The notes below the pieces were generated by a model. That model made no database searches, was not told the origin of the DNA, and saw only the letters and a program-made list of their open reading frames with translations. 64,000 nucleotides of DNA from Rhodospirillaceae bacterium (GTDB taxonomy: Bacteria; Pseudomonadota; Alphaproteobacteria; Rhodospirillales; UBA2165). The position numbers were made by a program, and so were the translations under genes. Positions 17,605 to 25,571 of this stretch are shown piece after piece; the first letter of the stretch is position 1; each line of letters opens with the position of its first letter. The stretch covers positions 27,728 through 91,727 of the forward strand of contig CANIGJ010000017.1 in NCBI GenBank assembly GCA_947467145.1, written 5' to 3'.

Positions 17605-18420
17605 TTATTGCGCGTAACCGGCTTGGGTCACCATGACCTGAACGTCCATGACTTCGGTCTCGCTACCGCCCTCGCGCACCCCGCGTAGCGGCGCACTGCT
17701 GGCATAATCGAGCCCCATGGCGAGGCCGATATGGCGTTCCGTCCCGCAGGTCTTGTTGGCCAGATCGAAGCTGACCCAACCCAGCCCTTCGATCCAGACC
17801 GCCGCCCAGGCATGGCTAGCGACCTGAGGCTTTTCTTCATCGCCGGTATAAAGATAGCCGCTGATATAAAGCGCCGGCATGCCGAGGGCACGTAGGCACG
17901 TGATGAACAAATGCGCCATGTCCTGGCACACGCCCCGCCCGTATTTCAGGACCTCCGCCGCCGTCGACTGAACGTGCGTGCTGCCTTCCGTATACACGAT
18001 ACGTTCGATCAGCAGCTGCGACAACGAATGCGCGACCTCGAGCGGATTGGTACGCGCCTGTTCCTGAAAGGGTGCGACGAATTCGCGAATCTCGGCATCG
18101 GCCGTGGTCAACGGCGTTGGGCGTAGGAAGACCTTGATCGGCAAGATGCCTTCGTCGGGCAAGACGCCGTTGAGATCGGAAGTTTCGACGATGCCGTTCG
18201 CGCTGACGGCGATCTGCGTCACGATCTCGTCGCAGACTAAAGTATGCGTGTGATTGCCGAAGCCGTCGGTCCAGGACGTCAATCGCCCTTGACCCTCGAC
18301 GTTCCAACGGATGATGCGCTGACTCGGATTGCTGCGCGGCGTCAGCCGCAGATACTGCGTGCTGTAGCGGATCGCATGATCGTAGTTATAGACGGTGCGG
18401 TGACGGACGACGATACGCAA
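17605..18420 (-). CDS. Transglutaminase-like cysteine peptidase of the Anbu cluster
   Basis: A 271-aa protein with an N-terminal beta domain (MRIVVRHRTVYNYDHAIRYS, LRLTPRSNPSQRI) and a transglutaminase-like core. The catalytic triad is visible as Cys in GRGVCQDMAHLF, His in ASHAWAAVWI and Asp in WVSFDLANK. No signal peptide or membrane segment is seen, so it should be cytoplasmic. In the known Anbu gene group this enzyme is thought to hydrolyse or transfer peptide-type bonds made by the ATP-grasp partner; that role is predicted, not proven. It begins 12 bases after the end of the alpha-E frame. Confidence 0.9.
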   Translation of the reverse strand: MRIVVRHRTVYNYDHAIRYSTQYLRLTPRSNPSQRIIRWNVEGQGRLTSWTDGFGNHTHTLVCDEIVTQIAVSANGIVETSDLNGVLPDEGILPIKVFLRPTPLTTADAEIREFVAPFQEQARTNPLEVAHSLSQLLIERIVYTEGSTHVQSTAAEVLKYGRGVCQDMAHLFITCLRALGMPALYISGYLYTGDEEKPQVASHAWAAVWIEGLGWVSFDLANKTCGTERHIGLAMGLDYASSAPLRGVREGGSETEVMDVQVMVTQAGYAQ

Positions 18421-18432
18421 CGAACACAGCCC

Positions 18433-19374
18433 TCAAGTTATCATTAGGAAGTCGCGCTGCATCTGCACCGCGAATGCTCCTTGGCTCTCCAAGAAATCGG
18501 TCAAGAATTCATGCAGGCCGGATTTGAAAATGTCCGACATGCGCCCGAAATGCAGGCGCGCATGCACCTCGCCGGCCTGACGGCGGCATTCATAAGCACG
18601 CGTGCTGCACAATAGATCGAGCGTTTCGGTGATGCGGTTGGCGCTGGCGTGCAGTGAACGCGGCATGTCCGCGCGCAGGATCAGCAGTTCCGCCACGCGC
18701 TCGGGCGTAATCACGTTACGATAAATTCGATGATAGGAGCGGAACGCCGAGACGGCACGCAGCACCGCGCCCCATTGGTAATAATCCATCGCGCCGCCAA
18801 CATCGTCGAGCGACGGCAGCAGGATGTGATATTTGCCGTCGAGCAGGCGCGCCGTGTTGTCGGCACGTTCGATGGCATCGCCAAGATCGATGAAGTGATG
18901 GCTCTCGTCACGCAATAAGGTGCTGTCGATGACGCCGCGAAACAGGTGCGAGCGTTCCTTCACCCAATCGAAATAGTTCTGATAGCCCTTGGCGGCGAGC
19001 TTGGGCTCGTCGAACTCGCTTAGTTCCATCCAGGTCGCGTTCAGGCTTTCGAACATCTCCGTCGTGATCTAACCGCGCAGCGCGCGGGCGTTTTCGCGCG
19101 CGGCCTGAATGCAGGAAAAGATGCTGGACGTGTTGCGCGGGTCGAGCGCCAGATGATGCATCACGTTCTGGCGATTCACCGTGCCGAAGTGTGCATTGTA
19201 TTGCGTCCAGTCGCCGCCGATCTGCACGGCCGATCCCCAGATCGACATGCCCTCGCGGGATTCTTCGGGCATCATCGACATGCGATAGCTGACTTCGAGA
19301 ATACGCGCGATATTTTCCGCCCGCTCGACGTAGCGCGCCATCCAGTAAAGCTGATCGGCGGTGCGGCTCAGCAT
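18433..19374 (-). pseudogene. Alpha-E domain protein of the Anbu cluster, interrupted by an in-frame TAG
   Basis: The alpha-E family (COG2307 type) is all-helical and about 310 aa long, always beside a circularly permuted ATP-grasp gene. Here the frame from ATG 19374 begins MLSRTADQLYWMARYVERAEN and stops at TAG (plus-strand 19069-19071) at codon 102, after AARENARALRG. The same frame continues with ITTEMFESLNATWMEL and runs to 18433. Reading through gives 313 aa, the normal length. A single CAG-to-TAG or similar change explains this. An ATG four codons after the stop could restart the C-terminal 207 aa. It is either a real nonsense mutation or a base error. Confidence 0.85.
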
Positions 19375-19375
19375 C

Positions 19376-20812
19376 TCATTCTTCCAGGATCCACGTGTCT
19401 TTCGTTCCGCCGCCCTGCGACGAATTGACGACCAGCGATCCTTCGACCAGGGCAACGCGCGTCAGACCGCCCGGCATCACGATGGTTTCTTCGCCGCTCA
19501 GCACATACGGCCTGAGATCGACGTGACGCGGCGCGATGCCCTGCTCGACCAAGGTCGGGCAGGTCGACAAGGCGAGCGTCGGCTGCGCGATGTAGTTGGA
19601 TGGGTTGGCGATGATCTTGTGGCGGAAGGCCTCGATCTGCGCCTTGGATGAGGCCGGCCCGACGAGCATGCCGTACCCGCCCGAACCGTGCACTTCCTTG
19701 ACCACCAGCTCGTCCAGATGTTCGAGCGTGTAGGCCAGATCGTCCTTCTCGCGCAGCACATAGGTCGGCACGTTGGCCAGGATCGGCTCTTCACCGAGAT
19801 AGAATTTCACCAGCGCCGGCACGTAAGGGTACACCGATTTATCGTCGGCGACGCCCGTGCCCATGGCATTGGCGATGGTGACGCGCCCAGACCGATAGAC
19901 CGACAACAGCCCCGGCACGCCCAGGGTCGAATCCTGGCGGAACGCCAATGGGTCGATGAAGTCGTCGTCGATCCGGCGATAGATCACGTCGACGCGGCGC
20001 GGGCCCTCAGTTGTCCGCATGAAGACCGAATTGTCGGCGACGAACAGGTCGGCGCCTTCAACCAGCTCGATGCCCATCTCGTCGGCCAGGAAGGCATGTT
20101 CGTAATAAGCGCTGTTGTACGAACCCGGCGTCAACAGTACGACCGTCGGGTCCTGCGCCCCGCCCGGCGCCACGCCGCGCAGGGTCTTCAGCAAGATATC
20201 GGGATAACGATCGACCGGCGCGATCCGCATCTCGGAGAACAGCTCCGGGAACAGGCGCATCATCACCTGGCGGTTTTCGAGCATATAGGCGACGCCCGAC
20301 GGCGAGCGGAGGTTATCCTCCAGCACATAGAATTCGTTTTCGGCGCACCGCACGATATCGATGCCGGCGATATGCGTATAGATCCCACCCGGCACATTGA
20401 AGCCCTGCATCTGCGGCTGATATTGCGCATTGGCTAGGATCACGTCCTCGGGGACGATGCCGGCTTTCAGCACCTCCTGGTCGTGATAAAGGTCGTGCAG
20501 GAACATATTGAGGGCGCGGACGCGCTGGGTGCTGCCCTCGGACAGCCGGCCCCATTCGCCGGCGCTGAACACCCGGGGGATCACATCAAAGGGGATCAGG
20601 CGCTCGGTTCCGCCATCGTCGCCATAGACGACAAAGGTGATCCCTAAGCGGCGGAAGAGGACTTCGGCTTCGGCGCCACGTTGCCGCAAACGGTCGAGCG
20701 TCGACCATTTAAGCCAGTCGGATATGTGACTGTATGCAGGACGGGGCGACCCGTCCGGATACGTCATCTCATCAAAAAAACGGCGCCGCATGTCCAGACC
20801 GATTTGGTCCAC
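19376..20812 (-). CDS. Circularly permuted ATP-grasp protein of the Anbu cluster
   Basis: A 478-aa protein of the COG2308 type, a permuted ATP-grasp enzyme predicted to form amide or peptide bonds with ATP. Visible family segments are FFDEMTYPDGSPRPAY at the start, FDVIPRVFSAGEW, GIYTHIAGIDIVR, YVLEDNLRSPSGVAYMLENR, LLTPGSYNSAYYEH, KEVHGSGGYGMLVGP and a C-terminal PYVLSGEETIVMPGGLTRVA. The GTG at 20812 and the ATG at 20791 are both possible starts, and neither has a clear Shine-Dalgarno. Its TGA is one base from the ATG of the alpha-E gene, so it heads the operon. Confidence 0.92.
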   Translation of the reverse strand: MDQIGLDMRRRFFDEMTYPDGSPRPAYSHISDWLKWSTLDRLRQRGAEAEVLFRRLGITFVVYGDDGGTERLIPFDVIPRVFSAGEWGRLSEGSTQRVRALNMFLHDLYHDQEVLKAGIVPEDVILANAQYQPQMQGFNVPGGIYTHIAGIDIVRCAENEFYVLEDNLRSPSGVAYMLENRQVMMRLFPELFSEMRIAPVDRYPDILLKTLRGVAPGGAQDPTVVLLTPGSYNSAYYEHAFLADEMGIELVEGADLFVADNSVFMRTTEGPRRVDVIYRRIDDDFIDPLAFRQDSTLGVPGLLSVYRSGRVTIANAMGTGVADDKSVYPYVPALVKFYLGEEPILANVPTYVLREKDDLAYTLEHLDELVVKEVHGSGGYGMLVGPASSKAQIEAFRHKIIANPSNYIAQPTLALSTCPTLVEQGIAPRHVDLRPYVLSGEETIVMPGGLTRVALVEGSLVVNSSQGGGTKDTWILEE

Positions 20813-21009
20813 CCCATAAACTGCAAAACGCCACGCTGACTGAAGCCTAGATCATTTCGATGGTCCTGGTCCACAAGCTTTCCGCAATGCAAATAATCCG
20901 GGCGGACCGGAGCTTTACCCCCGCATTCGGGCATGCTCTATAAAGCGCCACGTAACGACCCAGAAAACGATCGAGATAATCACCAAATCCACCCGAGGAG
21001 GATCAATCC

Positions 21010-21726
21010 GTGTCCGACAATTTCATCGTCACCCGCGACGGCGACGTCACCACCATCCTGGCCAACAAGGGAGAGGACGGGAACCGTTTCTCGGACGCGA
21101 TGGCGGTCGAGATGGCCGGTCTGTTGGACGCGGAATCGGCGAGCGCGCGTCTGATCGTCTTCAAGGGCGCCGGCGCCAATTTCTGCACCGGCCGCACCGG
21201 CGGCATGATCCAGGGCGACGCCTACGATTTCCGCAATGCGTTCGAGCCGGTTTTCGCCTGCTACGACTCCTTCCGCCGCTGCAAGGCGCCGGTCGTCGGC
21301 ATCGTCCAGGGCAAGGCGCTCGGCTTCGGCTGCTCGCTGGCCTCGCTGTGCGACGTCACCATCGCGGCCGATAACGCGACCTTCGCGCTGCCCGAAACCT
21401 CGCACGGCATTATGCCGACGGCCGCCATGTCGGCCCTGATCGATCGCGTCGGCCGCAAGGCGCTGATGAACATCGCCTACACCGCCACGGAATTCTCGGC
21501 CGAGGATGCCCGCATGTTCGGCATCGTCAGTCAGGTCGTGCCGGCAGCGCAGCTCGATGAAGCCACCACGGCGTTTGTCGCCAAGATGAAGAAAATGCCG
21601 AAACCCGTGGCGCTCGCGGTCAAGGAATTCACTATGAACGGTATGGGCCTTTCCAACAATGCCATGCTCGCCTTCGCCCAGAATCTCCACTCGGTCGTCA
21701 ATTCCTACAGCAAGCTGAAGTCCTAG
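21010..21726 (+). CDS. Enoyl-CoA hydratase/isomerase family protein
   Basis: A 238-aa crotonase-fold protein starting with GTG, which has a strong GAGGAGG ten bases upstream. The oxyanion-hole segments are GAGANFCTGRTGG and VQGKALGFGCSLASLCDVTIAA. ALPETSHGIMPTAAM follows where many hydratases carry the catalytic Glu of the second site. It is shorter than typical 260-aa members but looks complete. It is followed after 10 bases by an O-methyltransferase gene on the same strand. The acyl-CoA substrate is unknown. Confidence 0.88.
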   Translation: MSDNFIVTRDGDVTTILANKGEDGNRFSDAMAVEMAGLLDAESASARLIVFKGAGANFCTGRTGGMIQGDAYDFRNAFEPVFACYDSFRRCKAPVVGIVQGKALGFGCSLASLCDVTIAADNATFALPETSHGIMPTAAMSALIDRVGRKALMNIAYTATEFSAEDARMFGIVSQVVPAAQLDEATTAFVAKMKKMPKPVALAVKEFTMNGMGLSNNAMLAFAQNLHSVVNSYSKLKS

Positions 21727-21736
21727 GGGTATCGCC

Positions 21737-22390
21737 ATGGTGCAGATGACTCGCAAGATCGCGGATTATGTGCACGAGATTGGTTTTCGCGAGCCGGACG
21801 TTCTGCGCCGGCTGCGCGAAGCCACGGACCAGCATCAGCACAGCGGTTGGGCGACTGATCCTGAACAAACCCAACTGCTGGCGCTGATCGCCCAGATGAT
21901 CGGCGCGCGCTGCATCGTCGAGGTCGGTACCTTCACCGGCTATTCCACCCTCGCCTTCGCCCTCGCCTTGCCCAAGGACGGCCGCGTCGTCACCCTCGAT
22001 CTGGAGCCGAGCTTTCCGGCCATCGGGCAGCCGTTCTGGCAAGAGGCCGGCATGAGCGACAAGATCGAGCTTAAGCTCGGTGAGGCCGTCGCCTCGCTCA
22101 ATGCCTTGCTGGACTCGCCCGGCCCGGCCAGCTTCGACATGGCCTATATCGACTGCAATAAGAAAGACCACGACGCCTATTACGAACGCTGCCTGAGCTT
22201 GGTCCGGCCCGGCGGCGTGATCGCCATCGATAATGTCTTATGGGGCGGCGCGGTGACTGATCCCACCGCGCGCGAAAAATCGACCGTGGCCTTACGCGCG
22301 CTGAACCAGAAGCTGCATGGCGATAGCCGCGTGAATATCGCCCTGCTGCCGATCAGCGACGGGCTCACGTTGGCCTGGAAACGACTTTAA
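21737..22390 (+). CDS. SAM-dependent O-methyltransferase, CCoAOMT-like
   Basis: A 217-aa class I methyltransferase of the caffeoyl-CoA/catechol O-methyltransferase type. The SAM-binding segment is CIVEVGTFTGYSTLAFALALP, then VVTLDLEP. The metal-site acidic residues lie in FDMAYIDCNKKDH and GGVIAIDNVLWGG. Family members methylate catechol-type hydroxyls with Mg or Ca. It forms a likely two-gene operon with the enoyl-CoA hydratase gene upstream, and converges with the DUF192 gene with no gap at all. Confidence 0.9.
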   Translation: MVQMTRKIADYVHEIGFREPDVLRRLREATDQHQHSGWATDPEQTQLLALIAQMIGARCIVEVGTFTGYSTLAFALALPKDGRVVTLDLEPSFPAIGQPFWQEAGMSDKIELKLGEAVASLNALLDSPGPASFDMAYIDCNKKDHDAYYERCLSLVRPGGVIAIDNVLWGGAVTDPTAREKSTVALRALNQKLHGDSRVNIALLPISDGLTLAWKRL

Positions 22391-22873
22391 TTATTTTAAA
22401 TCCGGACTCTCGACCGCATCGCCGACCTTGATGCCGAGGCGCTGCGCCGTGCCGCCGTTCAATTCGAGGACAGCGCGGGCCGGCACTTTGGTCGGGATAA
22501 TCGTCTCACTCTGCGGCACCGCGCGCTCGGCGATATCGACAACCTTGCCGTCCGCGCCGATGAAAATCATATCCAGCGGGATGTAGGTGTTCTTCATCCA
22601 CATCGTGATGCGCGTCGGCGTGATGTAATCGAACAGCATGCCCGCGTCGGCCGCCATATTGCGCCGGAACATCAGGCCCTGCTGCTGCTGGCGATCCGTC
22701 AGCGCCAGTTCGACGGTGAAGTCGTTGCGCTTGCCCGCGCTGGTGATCGTCAGCTTGCCGGTCTTGAACTTCTCCGTGCCTTGCGCGAGCACAAGACTGG
22801 GGGCCGCGGCGACAAGGGCCACCAAGGTTCCGAGAAGGGTCCGGCGCGACAACGAACTGTTCATGGCGTGCAT
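22391..22873 (-). CDS. DUF192 domain exported protein
   Basis: A 160-aa protein with an N-terminal signal or Tat-like leader (SSLSRRTLLGTLVALVAAAPS) followed by a DUF192 domain. Family features are QQGLMFRRNMAADAGMLFDY and MWMKNTYIPLDMIFIGADGKVV, then AVLELNGGTAQRLGIKVGD. The molecular function of DUF192 is unknown; it is common in alphaproteobacteria and in the periplasm or cytoplasm of many bacteria. The leader has twin Arg followed by a hydrophobic run, which fits Tat export, but this is an inference. Confidence 0.88.
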   Translation of the reverse strand: MHAMNSSLSRRTLLGTLVALVAAAPSLVLAQGTEKFKTGKLTITSAGKRNDFTVELALTDRQQQQGLMFRRNMAADAGMLFDYITPTRITMWMKNTYIPLDMIFIGADGKVVDIAERAVPQSETIIPTKVPARAVLELNGGTAQRLGIKVGDAVESPDLK

Positions 22874-22936
22874 TTATGCGCGTTTCTCCGACACTGCCAA
22901 GAGTCTTGCGGGCATATCACGACCCGGTCATATTCA

Positions 22937-23033
22937 CCCCGTTCACTGGGGGGAGCCGGATGGTCCGGCTGAGAGGTTTCTAAGGCGAAACGACCCCACG
23001 AACCTGATCCGGATTATGCCGGCGTAGGGAACA
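22937..23033 (+). promoter_or_regulatory. TPP (THI-box) riboswitch
   Basis: The sequence has the conserved thiamine pyrophosphate aptamer parts in order: ACTGGGGGGAGCC, GGCTGAGAGG, ACCCCACGAACCTGATCCGG, then TTATGCCGGCGTAGGGAACA. It ends immediately before the start codon of the ATPase gene at 23036. The last aptamer segment contains the AGGGA Shine-Dalgarno, so ligand binding would block translation initiation of thiZ. This links the following transporter to thiamine supply. Confidence 0.96.
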
Positions 23034-23035
23034 GT

Positions 23036-23812
23036 GTGCTTATGGTCGATATCGTCGCCCCATCCGCCACGACTTCGTTTTCGATCACCATCGATGCCGC
23101 ACGCGTGGCGTTCGACGGCGTGTCCCTGTTCGAAGACCTGCACGTCACCCTGCCCGCGCAACGCTGGACCTGCCTGCTCGGCGCGAGCGGCGTCGGCAAA
23201 TCGACGCTCCTGCGCCTCGTCGCGGGACTGCTGCCGCCCGAATCCGACGTCACCGTCGCCTGCGACGACGGCCAACCGCTGGCCGGGCGCTGCGCCTATA
23301 TGGCGCAACAAGACCTATTGCTGCCGTGGTCGAGCGTGCTCGACAATGTGACCTTGGGCGAACGCCTGCGCATGGGGCGCGCATGCCCAGAAACACGTGA
23401 ACGCGCCCTCACCCTTCTCGCCCGTGTCGGCCTCGCGGACTCCGCCCAAGCCCTACCGTCGACCCTGTCTGGCGGCATGCGCCAGCGTGCCGCACTCGTA
23501 CGCACCTTGATGGAGGATCGCCCCGTCGTCCTGATGGACGAGCCGTTCTCCGCGCTCGACGCCATCACGCGCGTGCGTTTGCAGGAACTCGCCGCCGATC
23601 TGCTGCGCGGGCGCACGGTCTTGCTGGTCACGCACGATCCGCTCGAAGCGTTGCGGCTCGGCGATCACATCCACGTGTTGCTGGGCCGACCTGCCCGGCT
23701 TGCTGCCCCCATGACGATGGACGGTGCGACGCCGCGCTCGTTACATGATCCCGCCGTCCTGAACGGACAAGCCGATCTGCTGGAAAGACTGGCGGGGAGC
23801 GCTGCGCCGTGA
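23036..23812 (+). CDS. thiZ: ABC transporter ATP-binding protein for a thiamine pyrimidine precursor
   Basis: A 258-aa ATPase of the SsuB/TauB/ThiZ class. Walker A is GASGVGKST, the signature is LSGGMRQRAALVR, Walker B is VVLMDEPFSAL, and the switch His is in LLVTHDP. It starts with GTG at 23036, five bases after the AGGGA within the riboswitch; ATG at 23042 is an in-frame alternative. Together with the permease and NMT1-type binding protein downstream, and under TPP control, it should import hydroxymethylpyrimidine or formylaminopyrimidine. The stop overlaps the next start. Confidence 0.9.
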   Translation: MLMVDIVAPSATTSFSITIDAARVAFDGVSLFEDLHVTLPAQRWTCLLGASGVGKSTLLRLVAGLLPPESDVTVACDDGQPLAGRCAYMAQQDLLLPWSSVLDNVTLGERLRMGRACPETRERALTLLARVGLADSAQALPSTLSGGMRQRAALVRTLMEDRPVVLMDEPFSALDAITRVRLQELAADLLRGRTVLLVTHDPLEALRLGDHIHVLLGRPARLAAPMTMDGATPRSLHDPAVLNGQADLLERLAGSAAP

Positions 23813-24564
23813 AGATTCTGCGCCCCATCCTCGTGCTGATCGGCTTGATCGCCATCTGGCAGATCGTCGTCTGGGCGACCGATGCGCCGTTCTTCATCCT
23901 GCCGGCGCCGCTGCGCGTCGCGCAGACGTTGGTGGAGCGTTTCGACATCATCTGGCCGCACGCGCAGATCACCGCGCTGGAAATCGTGTTGGGCATCGCG
24001 TGCGGAACTTTGGTCGGCACGCTGAGTGCGCTGGTCATGGCCTACTTCGCACCGGCGCGGCGCTGGCTGCTCCCGGTCTTCGTCATCAGCCAGGCGATCC
24101 CCGTCTTCGCGCTCGCGCCGCTGCTCGTTCTGTGGCTCGGCTACGGCCTGGTGTCGAAGGTCGCGATGGCGACCCTGATCATCTATTTCCCGGTCACGTC
24201 GTCCTTCTTCGACGGCTTGCGCCGTACCGATATGGGCTATCTCGATCTCGCGCGCACCATGAATGCATCGCGCTGGACCATGCTGACCCGCATCCGCATT
24301 CCCGCCGCCCTGCCGGCCTTCGCCTCGGGCCTGCGCGTCGCGGCCGCCGTCGCCCCCATCGGCGCCATCATCGGCGAATGGGTCGGCTCGTCCGCCGGGC
24401 TCGGTTACCTGATGCTGCACGCCAACGGACGCATGCAGATCGATCTGTTGTTCGCGGCCCTCGCCGTACTCGCGGCCCTGGCCATCGCGCTCTACTTTGC
24501 CGTCGATATCATTCTCAAACGCATCCTCTATTGGATGCCCGACACCAATCCCAGTTCCGACTAA
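23809..24564 (+). CDS. thiX: ABC transporter permease for a thiamine pyrimidine precursor
   Basis: A 251-aa inner-membrane permease with about six hydrophobic segments and the EAA-type loop YLDLARTMNASRWTMLTRIRIPAALPAF. It belongs to the SsuC/TauC/ThiX class. The GTG start overlaps the end of thiZ by four bases, so the two are coupled. Family knowledge plus the riboswitch point to uptake of HMP-type pyrimidines for thiamine synthesis. The binding-protein gene follows after 22 bases. Confidence 0.9.
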   Translation: MKILRPILVLIGLIAIWQIVVWATDAPFFILPAPLRVAQTLVERFDIIWPHAQITALEIVLGIACGTLVGTLSALVMAYFAPARRWLLPVFVISQAIPVFALAPLLVLWLGYGLVSKVAMATLIIYFPVTSSFFDGLRRTDMGYLDLARTMNASRWTMLTRIRIPAALPAFASGLRVAAAVAPIGAIIGEWVGSSAGLGYLMLHANGRMQIDLLFAALAVLAALAIALYFAVDIILKRILYWMPDTNPSSD

Positions 24565-24586
24565 TTCGTTAGCAGTGAGGACCACA

Positions 24587-25522
24587 ATGAAACGCTTTGC
24601 CCTCTTCGCTCTCGCGGCTTCGCTGTTCGCAGCGCCCGCGCACGCCGCCGAGAAACTGACGGTCATGCTCGACTGGTTCGTGAACCCCGATCACGCGACG
24701 CTCGTCGTCACCAAAGAGAAAGGCTACTTTAAGGAAGCCGGGCTCGACGTCGAGCTGATCGCGCCCGCCGATCCCAACGATCCGCCGAAACTGGTCGCCG
24801 CCGGCAAGGCCGACATCGCGGTCAGCTATCAGCCGCAGAACCACGTGCAGGTCGGCGAAGGCCTGCCGCTGGTGCGCATCGGCACTCTGGTATCGACCCC
24901 GCTTAATTCGCTGGTCGTACTGAAGAACGGCCCGATCCAATCCATCAAGGACCTCAAAGGCAAGAAGGTCGGCTTTTCGGTCGGCGGCTTCGAGGGCGCT
25001 CTGCTCAACGCCATGCTGCAAGGCCAAGGCCTGACGGTGAAAGACGTCACCTTGGTGAACGTCAACTTCTCGCTCTCGCCGTCCTTGGTCACCGGGCAAG
25101 TCGATGCCGTCATCGGCGCGTTCCGCAATTTCGAACTCAATCAGATGGACATCGCCGGCCATCCCGGCCGGGCCTTCTATCCCGAAGAAGAAGGCGTGCC
25201 GCCCTATGACGAGCTGATCCTGATCGCCAACAAAGCCAAGGTGAACGATCCGCGCTTCCGTCCGTTCCTCAATGCGCTCGAACGCGGCACGCAGTTCCTG
25301 CTCAATCATCCGGACGAATCGTGGAACCTGTTCGTCGGCGCCAACAAGGAACTCAACGACGAACTGAACAAGCGCGCCTGGCGCGACACCTTACCGCGCT
25401 TCACGCACTCGCCTGCGGCGCTCGACACCAACCGTTACAACCGCTTCGCCGCCTTCCTGCTCAAGGAAGGATTGCTCAAGCAGGCGCAGAAGGCGTCCGA
25501 TTCCGCGGTGGAGTTGCCGTAA
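24587..25522 (+). CDS. thiY: NMT1/THI5-like substrate-binding protein for a thiamine pyrimidine precursor
   Basis: A 311-aa periplasmic binding protein with a clear signal peptide (MKRFALFALAASLFAAPAHA). The mature part is typical of ThiY: LTVMLDWFVNPDHATLVV, then GYFKEAGLDVELIAPADPNDPPKLVAAGKADIAVSYQP. GTGAGGA before ATG 24587 fixes the start; a longer open frame begins inside thiX and lacks the signal peptide. ThiY proteins bind N-formyl-4-amino-5-aminomethyl-2-methylpyrimidine or HMP. It is the last gene of the TPP-regulated operon. Confidence 0.92.
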   Translation: MKRFALFALAASLFAAPAHAAEKLTVMLDWFVNPDHATLVVTKEKGYFKEAGLDVELIAPADPNDPPKLVAAGKADIAVSYQPQNHVQVGEGLPLVRIGTLVSTPLNSLVVLKNGPIQSIKDLKGKKVGFSVGGFEGALLNAMLQGQGLTVKDVTLVNVNFSLSPSLVTGQVDAVIGAFRNFELNQMDIAGHPGRAFYPEEEGVPPYDELILIANKAKVNDPRFRPFLNALERGTQFLLNHPDESWNLFVGANKELNDELNKRAWRDTLPRFTHSPAALDTNRYNRFAAFLLKEGLLKQAQKASDSAVELP

Positions 25523-25542
25523 CCAACCGTTCCCTGCAAACT

Positions 25543-25568
25543 GCCCTCGCACATTAAATTGCGAGGGC
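25543..25568 (+). promoter_or_regulatory. Hairpin covering the Shine-Dalgarno of the NhaD-type antiporter gene
   Basis: A perfect 9-bp stem (25543-25551 with 25560-25568) around the loop CATTAAAT. Its 3' arm contains GAGGG, the only ribosome-binding candidate for the ATG at 25572. No T-run follows, so it is not a normal terminator for thiY. It may limit translation of the antiporter until the stem opens. Confidence 0.5.
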
Positions 25569-25571
25569 GGA

